Source: Sphingomonas sanxanigenens DSM 19645 = NX02
GTDB lineage: Bacteria > Pseudomonadota > Alphaproteobacteria > Sphingomonadales > Sphingomonadaceae
Assembly: GCF_000512205.2 (NCBI RefSeq)
Contig: NZ_CP006644.1
Location: forward strand, 372,001 to 436,000
Reading direction: 5' to 3'
DNA length: 64,000 bases
In this document: positions 1-10,852 of the stretch, piece by piece
Layout: each line of letters begins with the position of its first letter
Numbering within the stretch: the stretch's first letter is position 1
The notes under the pieces: generated by a model
What the model was told of the DNA's origin: nothing
Database searches by the model: none
The model's input: only the letters and a program-made list of their open reading frames with translations
Translations under genes and position numbers: made by a program

Positions 1-407
1 AGATCGACGTCCATAGGGAAAGTCCCGAGGATTGTGCGCGGGATCGGAAGACCCGCCCGGTTCAGGCTTTGTAGCGTGTGGAGTTTGTCGGCCACGCGCT
101 CGATCGTCGCCGGCCCATTGACCAACCGCACGCCGCGTCGCTCGAAATGTCGTAGCAGCGCGAGCGTGTAATAATCGGTCTCCGCGCCCGTCCGGCAGAT
201 GATGAAGTCGGGCCGCCCCATCGGGCTGTCATTGTAGGTGACCGCCCAGTCCTCGTCTCCGCCGACAATCAGGTCGAAGCGATGGGGATCGTAAACTGTC
301 AGGTCGATGCCCATGGCGCTGGCGGCTTCCTGAAAGCGCAGGATTTCGGGCACCTCCGGGATCGCTGGATCCAGTTCGTGATGGAAGAGGATCCAGCCGC
401 GCAGCAT
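1..407 (-). CDS. RimK-like ATP-grasp ligase, N-terminal part (cut by window edge)
   Basis: About 135 residues are visible, reading from an ATG preceded by GGGAG; the rest lies beyond the left edge. The protein opens MLRGWILFHHELDPAIPEV and continues with a pre-ATP-grasp domain containing GRPDFIICRTGAETDYY and RLVNGPATIERVADKLHT, then GLPIPRTIL. That is the N-terminal lobe seen in RimK/alpha-L-glutamate ligase-like ATP-grasp proteins, where a sugar-like NGP..I..ADK stretch leads into the ATP-binding domain. The catalytic half is not visible, so substrate cannot be inferred. It is the last visible gene of a minus-strand series (usp, mgtA-like, UPF0104, usp), about 180 bp after the preceding usp, so co-transcription is plausible but not certain. 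Confidence 0.75.
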   Translation of the reverse strand, partial: MLRGWILFHHELDPAIPEVPEILRFQEAASAMGIDLTVYDPHRFDLIVGGDEDWAVTYNDSPMGRPDFIICRTGAETDYYTLALLRHFERRGVRLVNGPATIERVADKLHTLQSLNRAGLPIPRTILGTFPMDVD

Positions 408-588
408 CTTTGCTCCCGTTTCCTGTTTTGATCCCCGATAGGCTGGCGGCGATCTGCAGTGCGATGCCACGCCCTACACGACGCTTGAAAGCCTTTCGTG
501 ACAGCCTTTCCGGCCCCAGGCTTCGATCATGATGGCATTGCGCTAGCATATTTGGTCCAGGATTGCCCGTACTGGATGTCGGGCACCA
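408..588. other. Short intergenic gap, no gene seen
   Basis: This gap lies between the usp stop and the ATP-grasp start. I see no convincing coding frame, promoter or hairpin. The ORF that crosses it on the minus strand overlaps the ATP-grasp gene out of frame and has no family signature. Confidence 0.4.
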
Positions 589-1404
589 TCAATGAACGAT
601 GAGGATCGGCGTGGTGTGCCGGTTGCGAATGACCTCATCCGTCACGCCGCCAAACACGCTCTCCCTTATCGGTGAATGCCCAAATCCACCCAGAATGATC
701 AGGTCGGCATTGCCCGCCACCGCCTGTGCCAGCAGCGTGGCAGCGACGCTCGCATGCTCTGCGCGCGCAAGGCTTTGCCTAGCACTTAGGTTCCTTTCCT
801 GGAGCCGGGTGCACATATCCTCCGCCGGAGTGCGCAGGGTGGGCGGCGCCGTCAAAGGCAGGACCGAGATCAGATCGATTTCAGCGTCGCTCGCACACAG
901 CGTCAAGGCGCAGTCCAGTGCCCGCGTCACTTCGCGCATTCCGTCCCATCCCACCGCGAGACGACGAGGGCGGCCCTCCAGGCCGGCGGGCGGCAGAAGA
1001 AGAATCGGCTTGCCGGACAGGAGGAGGAGTTTTTGGAGGAGCATGCGATGCAGTTCTGCGTCGGCGAACGTGTCGATCGGACCGACAAGCAACATGTCGT
1101 GGCAGCGCGATTGACGTACCATGGCGCTCAGAGCGGCGTCGACCAGATCCACGAAGATTCGGACCTCGCAATTCTCCTTGCGCGCAACGCTCCAAAGGCG
1201 TTTTTCCTTGGCTTCGACAAGTTCGTTGAAGCGTTGGGTGGTAAGGTGCTTCGGATATGCACGTTCTCCCGCAACGGGCGCGGGCGCCAGAAGCGCGAGG
1301 GTCAATTCTGCGTCGAATATTCTGGCCACGCCCAGCATAGTATCAGCGAACCCATCGGTCGCTTCCGTGGGGTCGGAAATCGCCAATATGGAAGAAATCG
1401 TCAT
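589..1404 (-). CDS. Universal stress protein, tandem-domain (UspA family)
   Basis: A 271-residue cytoplasmic protein with two UspA-like halves. The first half (about 1-145) opens ISSILAISDPTEATDGFADT. The second (about 150-271) carries the nucleotide-binding signature GGFGHSPIRESVFGG, matching G-2x-G-9x-G of ATP-binding Usp proteins, and ends TTPILIVH. Such proteins support survival under energy or oxygen limitation in other bacteria; the actual role here is inferred. It sits 42 bp downstream of the UPF0104-like gene in the same operon. It is more divergent from the other four Usp proteins in this window than they are from each other at the C-terminus, so it is not a recent duplicate. Confidence 0.9.
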   Translation of the reverse strand: MTISSILAISDPTEATDGFADTMLGVARIFDAELTLALLAPAPVAGERAYPKHLTTQRFNELVEAKEKRLWSVARKENCEVRIFVDLVDAALSAMVRQSRCHDMLLVGPIDTFADAELHRMLLQKLLLLSGKPILLLPPAGLEGRPRRLAVGWDGMREVTRALDCALTLCASDAEIDLISVLPLTAPPTLRTPAEDMCTRLQERNLSARQSLARAEHASVAATLLAQAVAGNADLIILGGFGHSPIRESVFGGVTDEVIRNRHTTPILIVH

Positions 1405-1446
1405 AGAACGGCCTCGTTGGGGTGGTTGCCCGCGAAAGGCTCCAAA

Positions 1447-2445
1447 TCACGCGCTCTTGCGCAATCGCAAGAGCATGATACCGGGCAAGAGGGGCAGCCA
1501 AAGCGTGAAAAGGCGTGTCAGCATCGTGCCGGCGAAGGCCGCTTCTAGCGGAACGCCGAGGAGATGGAGCGCCGCCGTGGACGTCGCCTCGAAGCTTCCG
1601 AGGCCCAGCGGGACAGGGCCAAGCGTCACGACGATCGAGGCCATGATAAGCGCGATAAACGCCGTCGCGAAGGGCAGCGGCTGGCCGACGGCGCGAACGC
1701 ATACCCACAATGTCGCTGCGTCTGCCAGGAAGATAAGCGCGTTGAAGCCCGTGACCTTCAGAATGAGAGATCGGTCGCGGAGCAGTTCGGGCGGCGCTTC
1801 ACCGACCGTCTGCATCAGTGTCCGCGCAATGCCGATTTGCCCCAACGCCGGAGGAAGTGGATGGCGCCCCCTATGACTGAGCCAGAGCGCAAAGGTGGGA
1901 ATGGCGAACGCGACCGCCAGGAATAAAGTCACGAGACCGGCAATGAGCGGAGACGCCGCCGCATCTTGCCAGAGCAGGAGCAGCATCAGCAGGGCAAAAG
2001 TCGCGAATGCGGCGTAAAAGCCGATCATCGATATGAGCAACGCCGCTACGGCAGCGCCTCGCGAAGCACCCAGGGCATGAAGCTGATCGACGAGCAGGAC
2101 ATTCCCGCCCATTCCGGCGCTCGGTATCGCCTGATCGGCAAACAGCTTGAGGACCGCGACCCGCATGAGCCGGGCGAGCGGTTGAGCCGAGTCAGCCCGG
2201 TGCAGTACGAGCCGCCAGCCACTGGCCACGCTCGCATAGGTAGCAAGCTGGAGACAGATGGCCAGCACCAGCCAGCCGGGCCTGGCACTCTCGATCAATT
2301 CCGCGAACTGTTCAATCTCACCAAAATGCAGGACAGCTGCAAGAACCGCGCCCGCAAGCAGGATAGCCGGAAACCAGCGTCTCAAGAACCGCCCGGCCGT
2401 GATTGCGGAACGGCCGTTCTTCCCCGGCGTCAGACCGTCGGTCAT
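1447..2445 (-). CDS. UPF0104 / lysylphosphatidylglycerol-synthase TM-like membrane protein
   Basis: A 332-residue integral membrane protein with about eight hydrophobic segments, starting near RRWFPAILLAGAVLAAVLHF. The stretch SAGMGGNVLLVDQL and the closing MLTRLFTLWLPLLPGIMLL resemble the flippase-like domain of the UPF0104 family, which is related to the membrane half of MprF. No synthetase domain is present, so aminoacyl-lipid synthesis is unlikely; lipid translocation or regulation is an inference from the family. Its ATG overlaps the stop of the upstream Mg ATPase gene (ATGA), pointing to translational coupling. Placement beside a Mg pump and stress proteins suggests an envelope adaptation role. 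Confidence 0.8.
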   Translation of the reverse strand: MTDGLTPGKNGRSAITAGRFLRRWFPAILLAGAVLAAVLHFGEIEQFAELIESARPGWLVLAICLQLATYASVASGWRLVLHRADSAQPLARLMRVAVLKLFADQAIPSAGMGGNVLLVDQLHALGASRGAAVAALLISMIGFYAAFATFALLMLLLLWQDAAASPLIAGLVTLFLAVAFAIPTFALWLSHRGRHPLPPALGQIGIARTLMQTVGEAPPELLRDRSLILKVTGFNALIFLADAATLWVCVRAVGQPLPFATAFIALIMASIVVTLGPVPLGLGSFEATSTAALHLLGVPLEAAFAGTMLTRLFTLWLPLLPGIMLLRLRKSA

Positions 2446-4997
2446 GTCGTACGTCGCAGGGCAGACCGCTTCATGACCTCCGAGAGCAGAAGATAGACGA
2501 CGACCAGCAGGGCGATCACGGCAATAACCGTAGCGCTCGGCGGGGCGAAGCCAAGGAACGCGGCGAAGGGGAGAAAGGGCAGGGCAAGCGCCGCCAACAG
2601 TCCGCCGAATGCGGTCACGACCAGCGCACTATGCGCCCGCCCCGTCCAGGCGGGCCCCGTGGTGCGGATGATAAATATTACCAGGATCTGGGTCGCCATC
2701 GATTCGATGAACCAGGCCGAGCGGAAGGTCGCGACATCGACGTGGAAGACCTTGAGCAAAAGCACAAAGGTCGCAATGTCGAACAGCGAGGACAGCGGTC
2801 CCATGATGGCCGTGAAGCGCACGAGACCCGGCATGTCCCATCCGCGCGGCTGGGCAAGATCGCTCGCGTCCGCGCTGTCGAAGGGAATGCCGATCTGGGA
2901 GAGGTCGTAGATGAGGTTGTTGAGCAGGACCTGCACCGCGGTCAGCGGAAGGAAGGGCAGCACCAGCGACGCCAGCGCCATGGTCAGCATGTTGCCGAAG
3001 TTCGAGCTCGTCCCCATGCGGATATATTTCATGATGTTGGCGTAGGTGCGGCGGCCCTCAACCACGCCGTCGGCAAGAACGCCGAGATCGGGTGCCAGCA
3101 GTATCATGTCGGCCGCCTCCCGCGCGACGTCGGTGGCGCCGTCCACCGAGAGGCCCACGTCTGCCGCGTGGATGGCGGGCGCGTCGTTGATCCCGTCGCC
3201 CATGAAGCCCACCGTATGGCCGCGCGCACGAAGCGCCCGCACGACCCGCACTTTCTGATCCGGCGTCACCCGCGCGAACAGATCGACGGTGTCGACCCGC
3301 GCAGCGAGCGCCGCATCGTCCAACTTGCCGATCTCCTCTCCCGTGAGCAGGCCCTCGACGGGAAGCGCCAGGCTCGCAACGAGGTGTTCGACGACGGCTC
3401 CGGCGTCACCCGATATGACCTTGATACGGATGCCGGCGGCCTCGAGCCTGGCGACCGCCTCAGCCGCGCTTGGCTTGGGCGGATCGACGAACACGCAATA
3501 GCCCGCGAAGATGAGGCCATCTTCATCCGCGTCGCCGATGCGATCCTGCTCCGGTGCCGGCTTCCAAGCGACACCAAGCAGGCGCAAGCCCTGTGCCGCC
3601 CGCTCATCGTGCAGGGCGATCAGACGACTGCGAAGTGCTTCGTCGATCGCGACAAGGTCGCCCGAACGGTCCTGAGCCCGGCTGCAAAGCGCGAGCATCG
3701 TCTCGGGCGCGCCCTTGACGATCTCGATCCGCTCACCTTCGCGCTCGGCCAGCACCGAGACGCGTCGCCGCTCGAAGTCGAACGGCCGTTCGTCGAGTTT
3801 TGTCCAGTCGTCGAACGGCCGGCCAGTCATGTGCGTAATCAGTGCCTCGTCGAGCGGGCTTTTGAGGCCCGTTTCGAATCGCGCGTTGATCGCCGCCAGT
3901 TCGGCGACGCGATCATCATCCTCGCCGTCGATGCCGGGACGTCCGACGAGCGTGATCCGCGCTTCGGTGAGCGTGCCCGTCTTGTCGGTGCACAGCACAT
4001 CCATCTCGCCGAGATCGTGGATCGCCGAGAGGCGTTTCACCACGACCTTGGCGCTCGCCATGCGCTGTGCCCCGCGCGCCAGCGACACCGTCATGATCAT
4101 CGGCAGCAGTTCGGGCGTCAGCCCGACCGCCAGTGCCATGGCGAACAGAAAGGACTGAAGGGGCGGCCGGCCGAGCGCCAGATGCGCCAGCAGCACGAAC
4201 AGGACGAGGAAGATTGTGAGGCGGGCAATGAGCATGCCGAGCTTGTGGATGCCGCGCTCGAAGGCGGTCGGAGCAGGTGCGGCCGCAAGGGATTGCGCGA
4301 TCGCGCCGAAACGAGTCCGCGCCCCCGTCTCCACGACCAGCATCGTCGCGGTGCCTGCGATCACCGATGTGCCATGGAAAAACGCACCGCTGGCCTCGGC
4401 GGGTGTCGAGGCGTCGGGATCGGGTCCGACGCGCTTCTCGACCGGATAGGGCTCGCCGGTCAGCAGTGCCTCGTTGACCTGCGCGCCGTTGGCCTCGAGC
4501 ACAATCCCGTCGGCTGGCACAAGGTCGCCCGCACGCAGCTGCAACACGTCGCCAGCCACGATAGCGCTGACCGGAAGTTCGATCGGATCACCGTCGCGCA
4601 GCACGGTGGCATGGAGCGCGATCGAGCGCTTGAGCGCCGCGGCCGTGGCTTGCGCCCGATGTTCCTGCACCATGTCGAGCAGCGTCGAGAGGATCACGAC
4701 CACCAGAATGATAAGGAAGCTTGCAAGATCGCCGGTGAAGCCAGCGATCGCGGCAGCGACGAGCAGGATGGCGACCAGCGGATTGGCGAGGCGGTGGAGG
4801 AGATCGACTAAGATGTGCCGCCGGGCGGTTTCCCCGATCTCGTTGGGGCCGTCGCGGGATAGCCGCGCGCCCGCCTCGGCCTCAGCCAGACCTTCGCGAG
4901 CAGAGTCGAGGCGCGTCAGCAGGGCCTCCGGGCCATATTGCCAGAATGCGCCGCCGGTGCCCGAGGACGGGGACGATGCGGCCAGGGTCCGGGACAA
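2442..4997 (-). CDS. mgtA: P-type Mg2+-transporting ATPase (P-IIIB, MgtA/MgtB-like)
   Basis: An 851-residue inner-membrane P-type ATPase that would import Mg2+ at the cost of ATP. An N-terminal cation-ATPase domain is followed by a transmembrane pair, the actuator loop with LLTGEPYPVEK, the phosphorylation site CTDKTGTLT (Asp near residue 338), the hinge VGFMGDGINDAPA and a C-terminal membrane bundle. The sequence MGTSSNFGNMLTMALAS is characteristic of the MgtA/MgtB branch rather than Ca2+ or heavy-metal pumps. Length is close to the family norm. The start appears to be TTG one base after the stop of the upstream usp (TGA-C-TTG), so it depends on coupling or on a ribosome site inside usp. No mgtL-like leader is seen because there is no intergenic space. 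Confidence 0.92.
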   Translation of the reverse strand: MSRTLAASSPSSGTGGAFWQYGPEALLTRLDSAREGLAEAEAGARLSRDGPNEIGETARRHILVDLLHRLANPLVAILLVAAAIAGFTGDLASFLIILVVVILSTLLDMVQEHRAQATAAALKRSIALHATVLRDGDPIELPVSAIVAGDVLQLRAGDLVPADGIVLEANGAQVNEALLTGEPYPVEKRVGPDPDASTPAEASGAFFHGTSVIAGTATMLVVETGARTRFGAIAQSLAAAPAPTAFERGIHKLGMLIARLTIFLVLFVLLAHLALGRPPLQSFLFAMALAVGLTPELLPMIMTVSLARGAQRMASAKVVVKRLSAIHDLGEMDVLCTDKTGTLTEARITLVGRPGIDGEDDDRVAELAAINARFETGLKSPLDEALITHMTGRPFDDWTKLDERPFDFERRRVSVLAEREGERIEIVKGAPETMLALCSRAQDRSGDLVAIDEALRSRLIALHDERAAQGLRLLGVAWKPAPEQDRIGDADEDGLIFAGYCVFVDPPKPSAAEAVARLEAAGIRIKVISGDAGAVVEHLVASLALPVEGLLTGEEIGKLDDAALAARVDTVDLFARVTPDQKVRVVRALRARGHTVGFMGDGINDAPAIHAADVGLSVDGATDVAREAADMILLAPDLGVLADGVVEGRRTYANIMKYIRMGTSSNFGNMLTMALASLVLPFLPLTAVQVLLNNLIYDLSQIGIPFDSADASDLAQPRGWDMPGLVRFTAIMGPLSSLFDIATFVLLLKVFHVDVATFRSAWFIESMATQILVIFIIRTTGPAWTGRAHSALVVTAFGGLLAALALPFLPFAAFLGFAPPSATVIAVIALLVVVYLLLSEVMKRSALRRTT

Positions 4998-4998
4998 G

Positions 4999-5793
4999 TC
5001 AGTGGCCGAGAATGAGCGGCAGCTTGCTGTGCGCGAGCATCCGCTTGGTGACTCCGCCGAACGTCTCCATCAGCCGTCCACGGCCATAAGCGCCCATCAA
5101 GATGTAGTCCGCATGCCAGTTAGCGGCCTCGTCCGCGATGAGCTGATCGGCAGGGGTCAAGCCATCGTCGACGATGCGGATGGAGGCATGGATGTTGTGC
5201 CGCGACAGATATTGGGCGGCTTCGGTCGGCTCGGTCTGCTCGGCGCCGTCGCGGGCCATGAAGATCTGCACCTCTTCGGCTAGCGCCAGGAGCGGGACAC
5301 ACGCCCGCATGGTCGCTGCGGCCGCCCCCTGTCCGTCCCAGGCAATGAGCGCGCGGCCAAGTTTAAAGCCCCTCACGTCGTCCGGGACGGCGACGACGGG
5401 CTTGCGCGCCTTCACGACGATGCTGCTCGCCAGCTCCCGCATGTCCGGATAGGGGAACTGATCGAGCTTGCGGTTGAGTATGATGAGATCGGCAAGCGCC
5501 GCCGCCTCGATAACGGCCTCAGCGGCGAAACCCGTCACATCGCTCCAGCTCCACACGACATCCTCGGACACCAGGCGGGCTTCAAGACTAGCCTTGTTGG
5601 CGGCTTCACGGTCGCGTTCGTCGCCAAGTAGCATGGCCGACCCGATACCGTCATAGTCGCCCGCGATACTCGGGACCATCGTGACATCGATGCAGGACAG
5701 GTGGCCGTTCAACGCCCGGGTCAGGTCGAGCGCCGCCTGCAGCCGGGCTTCCTGACCCTCATCGTCATGTATCAGTAAAAGGATGTTCTTCAT
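4999..5793 (-). CDS. Universal stress protein, tandem-domain
   Basis: A 264-residue Usp with two alpha/beta halves. It opens MKNILLLIHDDEGQEARLQA and ends with MGAYGRGRLMETFGGVTKRML followed by SKLPLILGH, the G-2x-G-9x-G nucleotide-binding motif. I place the start at the ATG at 5793 because GGAGG lies 5 bases upstream; a GTG two codons earlier would overlap that ribosome site. It is the first gene of an operon continuing into mgtA, UPF0104, usp and the ATP-grasp gene. A candidate operator lies at 5843-5861. Its last 31 bases are identical to the last 31 bases of the usp at 12540-13343, so the two are recent paralogues or have exchanged sequence. Confidence 0.92.
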   Translation of the reverse strand: MKNILLLIHDDEGQEARLQAALDLTRALNGHLSCIDVTMVPSIAGDYDGIGSAMLLGDERDREAANKASLEARLVSEDVVWSWSDVTGFAAEAVIEAAALADLIILNRKLDQFPYPDMRELASSIVVKARKPVVAVPDDVRGFKLGRALIAWDGQGAAAATMRACVPLLALAEEVQIFMARDGAEQTEPTEAAQYLSRHNIHASIRIVDDGLTPADQLIADEAANWHADYILMGAYGRGRLMETFGGVTKRMLAHSKLPLILGH

Positions 5794-5842
5794 CGTCACC
5801 TCCGTCTTGATGGGCGGAAGCTAGGACTGCAGAATCGCCGGC

Positions 5843-5861
5843 AATATGCGGGATATTACGG
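5843..5861 (-). promoter_or_regulatory. Candidate operator A (shared motif), upstream of usp-mgtA operon
   Basis: Read toward usp the site is CCGTAATATCCCGCATATT. It contains the perfect inverted repeat AATAT-N5-ATATT and is centred about 59 bp before the ATG. Closely similar sequences in the same orientation occur at 44062-44080 and 22283-22300, and a weaker one at 38403-38422. That position fits an activator bound just upstream of a promoter. The local FixJ is the obvious candidate regulator, which is inference. Confidence 0.5.
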
Positions 5862-6097
5862 AGATGAATGGTGCGCGCAATGTCACCATTGGAGGTTGCG
5901 AACCGGCAGGTCTGATGCTCTCGTCAGTTAGTGGTTGTAAGCAAAGTCGTCTTCGAGTATCTGACAAGCTCTTTCGCGTGTTCCCCATCAGTGCTCCGCA
6001 TCTCTGGCTTTTAATCGCGGTCAGATCGATATGCTTCACCACATCAAACGTTCATCAAGACCGATGTGGCTGCGTCGAGAAGATGTCGGACAATTGC
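5862..6097. other. Gene-free region between usp promoter and CoA-transferase
   Basis: This covers the rest of the 300-bp gap between the head of the usp operon and the tail of the CoA-transferase gene. No reading frame with family signatures was seen on either strand. I looked for TTGAT-N4-ATCAA (FNR/FixK) boxes and found none. Confidence 0.4.
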
Positions 6098-7702
<1,605 letters not shown>

Positions 7703-9007
7703 TTATTGTGGGTGCGCCAGCGCGTCCCGAAAATCCGGGTGCGCGATGCCGATGAGCGCGCGGGCTCGTTCGCTGACGCTCTTTCCCTTGAGGTCGACCC
7801 AGCCATATTCGGTGACGACGATGTGGGTATCGTTGCGCGGCGTCGTCACCGGCCCGGACAAAGCCGGGACGATGCGCGACACCGTGCCGCGAGCAGCCGT
7901 CGAATGACATGCGATGATCGACCGGCCGCCCCTGGACGCATAAGCGCCGCGAACGAAGTCCAGTTGCCCCCCGGCGGCGCTGTACTGGCGTCCGTTCATG
8001 AATTCGGAATTGCAGGCACCGTCCAGATCGACCTGCAGGGTGGCGTTGACCGAGACCATCCGGTCGTTGCGGGCGATCACCGCCGGGTCGTTCACATAGT
8101 CGACCGGGTGGGCCTCCAGCAGGGGATTGCCGTCGATATAGTCGTAAAGCGGCGCGTCGCCCATCGCGAAGGTGAACACCGAACGACCGGCGTGTTGCTG
8201 CTTGCGGCTGTTGTCCACGACCCCGAGGCGCATGAGTTCTGCCATGCCGGGGGTCATCAATTCGGTATGGATGCCCAGATGCCGATGACCGTGCAGCGCC
8301 GAACAGACCGCGTCGGGCAAGGCGCCGATACCCATCTGGAGGCAGGCACCGTCCTCGACCAGCCCCGCGATGATCTTTGCAATCGCCAGGTCTTCTGCGC
8401 CGGGGGCCGCCTCCGGCAGCGCGAGCAAAGGCGTCGCATGCTCGACCAGCGCCGTCACCTGCGAGACATGGATCACGCAATTGCCCTGGACCCGCGGCAT
8501 GTGCGGATTGACCTCGAGGATGACCCGGCGCGCAGACCGTGATACGGCAAGGGCATAGTCGGTGTTTGTTCCAAAGCTGAAATTCCCGTCCTCATCCATC
8601 GGCGATACGGTGGTGAGGAGCGTATCGACGCCGATATGCTCCGTCAGCATGCGCGGCACCTGGCTGAACGCGACCGGGATCACCTCTACCGGAGGAACAT
8701 TCTCCCGAAGGCCGATCGCATCGAGGGCGCGTTCCACCCCGCTGTGGAACAGGCTGACGGGCCTGATGCGATCGCGCAGTTCGTAGCGGAGCACGGTCTC
8801 ACCGGCGATGGCGGTTGCCAGCATGTAATAGAGCGAAATATCCGAGACTTCACCCGCGCTGGCGCGCCTGGCCAGTGCCTCCAGAAGCGCCGGGGGTTGC
8901 GACACACCCAGCCCCATCGCGACCTTCGAACCCGGTGGGATCAGGGCCGCCGCCTGGTCGGACGATATGCGCTTGCTGGTGTAGAGGGTAGCGAAGAGAT
9001 CGCTCAT
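7703..9007 (-). CDS. Acetyl-CoA hydrolase / 4-hydroxybutyrate CoA-transferase-like protein
   Basis: A 434-residue CoA-transferase of the Cat2 / 4-hydroxybutyrate CoA-transferase branch. MGLGVSQPPALLEAL near residue 31 begins the CoA-binding region, MGIGALPDAV follows near 225, and LGIHTELMTPG carries the likely catalytic Glu249. A later VVTEYGWVDLKG block is typical of the family C-terminus. I use the ATG at 9007, which overlaps the stop of the acyl-CoA dehydrogenase (ATGA); the longer frame upstream lies inside that gene and has no homology. Co-occurrence with an acyl-CoA dehydrogenase suggests activation or recycling of a short acyl-CoA, with the acid substrate unknown. Confidence 0.85.
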   Translation of the reverse strand: MSDLFATLYTSKRISSDQAAALIPPGSKVAMGLGVSQPPALLEALARRASAGEVSDISLYYMLATAIAGETVLRYELRDRIRPVSLFHSGVERALDAIGLRENVPPVEVIPVAFSQVPRMLTEHIGVDTLLTTVSPMDEDGNFSFGTNTDYALAVSRSARRVILEVNPHMPRVQGNCVIHVSQVTALVEHATPLLALPEAAPGAEDLAIAKIIAGLVEDGACLQMGIGALPDAVCSALHGHRHLGIHTELMTPGMAELMRLGVVDNSRKQQHAGRSVFTFAMGDAPLYDYIDGNPLLEAHPVDYVNDPAVIARNDRMVSVNATLQVDLDGACNSEFMNGRQYSAAGGQLDFVRGAYASRGGRSIIACHSTAARGTVSRIVPALSGPVTTPRNDTHIVVTEYGWVDLKGKSVSERARALIGIAHPDFRDALAHPQ

Positions 9008-10749
9008 GCCGCCAGTTCCTCGGCGGTCAGGGCATAAAGTGGGGCCGACCCCGCCAGGGCAGCGGCCCTCAGGCCGATCGCCTCGGGCACGATCTGGTCG
9101 AGATAGAAACGGGCTGCGGCGATCTTGGCCTTCAGGAAGGTGAGATTTCCCTCGTCCTTGGCGCTGAGCGCTGTGGCGACCGCTGCCTGCCGCGCCATCA
9201 GCCAGCCACAGGTCAGCGTCGCCACCATGGTCAGGAAGGAATAGCTTCCGGCCAGGCGGTCGTTCACGCTCGCCTCGTTCAGCATCCACGCGGCGATCTG
9301 CTCGACGGCATCGGCCAGCGCGACAAGCGTGGGCTCGTTGTCGATTTCCGCGTGGATGTCGGTAAGCAGCGCCCGCAGCGCCGCGCCGCCGTCGCCGGTC
9401 AGCTTGCGCCCGACCAGGTCGGCGGTCTGGATGCCGTTCGTGCCTTCATAGATAGGGGTGATGCGAGCATCGCGATAATGTTGCGCGGCGCCGGTCTCCT
9501 CGATGAAGCCCATGCCGCCATGCACCTGCACGCCCAGCGATGCGACCTCGCAGCCGATATCGGTGCCATGCGCCTTGACGAGCGGCGTCACCAGATCGAC
9601 CCGCGCCTTTGCCGCCGCATCGCCCATATGCGCGCGATCGACCTGACCGGCCGCATAATAGAGCAAAGCGCGCACGGCCTGGGTCTGTGCTTTCATCCGC
9701 AGCAGCATGCGGCGCACGTCGGGATGCTCGATGATGGCGACTGATGCCTTGCCCGAAGTGCCATCGGCGCTGGGCGACTGGATGCGGTCGCGGGCATAAG
9801 CGATCGCCAGCTGGGTCGCGCGCTCAGCCACCTGTACGCCCTGGTTGCCGACATTGATCCGCGCATTGTTCATCATCGTGAACATCGCCCTGATGCCCGC
9901 GCCTTCAGCGCCAACCAGTTCGCCGATGCAATCGTCATTGTCACCATAGGACATGACACAGGTGGGCGATGCGTGGATGCCCAGCTTATGTTCGATAGAC
10001 ACACAATGGACGTCGTTCCGCACGCCCGGCTCGCCGGCTTCGTCAAGCCGGTATTTGGGGACGAGGAACAGCGAAAGGCCTTTGGTTCCCTGCGGCGCGC
10101 CGGGTGTGCGTGCCAGTACCAGATGGACGATATTGTCAGCGAGGTCGTGTTCGCCGAAGGTGATGAATATCTTCTGACCCTTGACCCGCCATGTGCCGTC
10201 CGGCGCCTGCGTCGCGGTGGTGCGTATCGCGCCCACGTCCGAACCGGCCTGCGGTTCGGTCAGGTTCATGGTGCCGGGCCACTCGCCCGTGATCAGCCTG
10301 GGGAGCCAGGTGGCCTGCTGTTCCTGACTGCCATGGGCGACCAGCGATTCGATCGCGCCGGGGGTAAGCATATTGACCAGGGAGAAACCCATATTGGCCG
10401 TGCCCAGGTCCTCCATGACCACCGTCGCCAGCGAAAAGGGTAGCCCCTGTCCGCCGAACGCCACCGGGCCTGCGAGCGTGCCCCAGCCATTGTCCACAAA
10501 GGCCCGATAGGCTGCCCGGAAGCCCTCCGGCATGGTGACGACACCATTGTCCCATCGCGCTCCGACCGTGTCCCCTGAACGCAGCAGGGGCGCATACTCC
10601 CCCTCGGCGAAGGCAGCAGCGCCCTCCACGATGGCATCGACCATGTCTTCACTGGCTGCTGAAAAACGCGGATCGGCGCCGATCTCGCCAATCCGCGCGA
10701 TGTGGGTAAGCACAAAGCGCTGTTCATCAACGGGAGCCGAGTAGGTCAT
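9004..10749 (-). CDS. Acyl-CoA dehydrogenase with C-terminal extension (DmdC-like)
   Basis: A 581-residue FAD enzyme that introduces a 2,3-double bond into an acyl-CoA. FAD/substrate blocks are visible as MNLTEPQAGSDVGAIRT and KIFITFGEHD. The C-terminal catalytic-domain signature IYEGTNGIQTADLVGRKL is characteristic of the longer acyl-CoA dehydrogenase group that includes 3-methylmercaptopropionyl-CoA dehydrogenase (DmdC). About 120 residues beyond that signature match the extra C-terminal domain of this group. It heads an operon with two CoA-transferases and lies about 100 bp from a MarR gene transcribed in the same direction. Dimethylsulfoniopropionate breakdown is not supported by the other genes, so a short- or medium-chain substrate is as likely. 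Confidence 0.88.
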   Translation of the reverse strand: MTYSAPVDEQRFVLTHIARIGEIGADPRFSAASEDMVDAIVEGAAAFAEGEYAPLLRSGDTVGARWDNGVVTMPEGFRAAYRAFVDNGWGTLAGPVAFGGQGLPFSLATVVMEDLGTANMGFSLVNMLTPGAIESLVAHGSQEQQATWLPRLITGEWPGTMNLTEPQAGSDVGAIRTTATQAPDGTWRVKGQKIFITFGEHDLADNIVHLVLARTPGAPQGTKGLSLFLVPKYRLDEAGEPGVRNDVHCVSIEHKLGIHASPTCVMSYGDNDDCIGELVGAEGAGIRAMFTMMNNARINVGNQGVQVAERATQLAIAYARDRIQSPSADGTSGKASVAIIEHPDVRRMLLRMKAQTQAVRALLYYAAGQVDRAHMGDAAAKARVDLVTPLVKAHGTDIGCEVASLGVQVHGGMGFIEETGAAQHYRDARITPIYEGTNGIQTADLVGRKLTGDGGAALRALLTDIHAEIDNEPTLVALADAVEQIAAWMLNEASVNDRLAGSYSFLTMVATLTCGWLMARQAAVATALSAKDEGNLTFLKAKIAAARFYLDQIVPEAIGLRAAALAGSAPLYALTAEELAA

Positions 10750-10852
10750 GAAATCCTCTTCCAGATATAGGCTTCAAGGTTCCTCTTTCGAGGCGGTGTC
10801 TTCCTAGATATTGATGTCGTGCTGCGGATTTCAGTTGGCTTCACCCCTCCGG

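Noticed and set aside
2403-4811. An 802-residue plus-strand open frame opposite mgtA
   Set aside because: It is rich in Arg, His, Gln and Asp with no domain signature, and lies antisense to a gene with all P-type ATPase motifs. It is the usual mirror frame of a high-GC gene.
8686-9289. Longer N-terminus for the second CoA-transferase
   Set aside because: The extra 94 residues fall inside the acyl-CoA dehydrogenase gene, in a frame with no homology. The ATG at 9007 gives the normal family start and an ATGA overlap.
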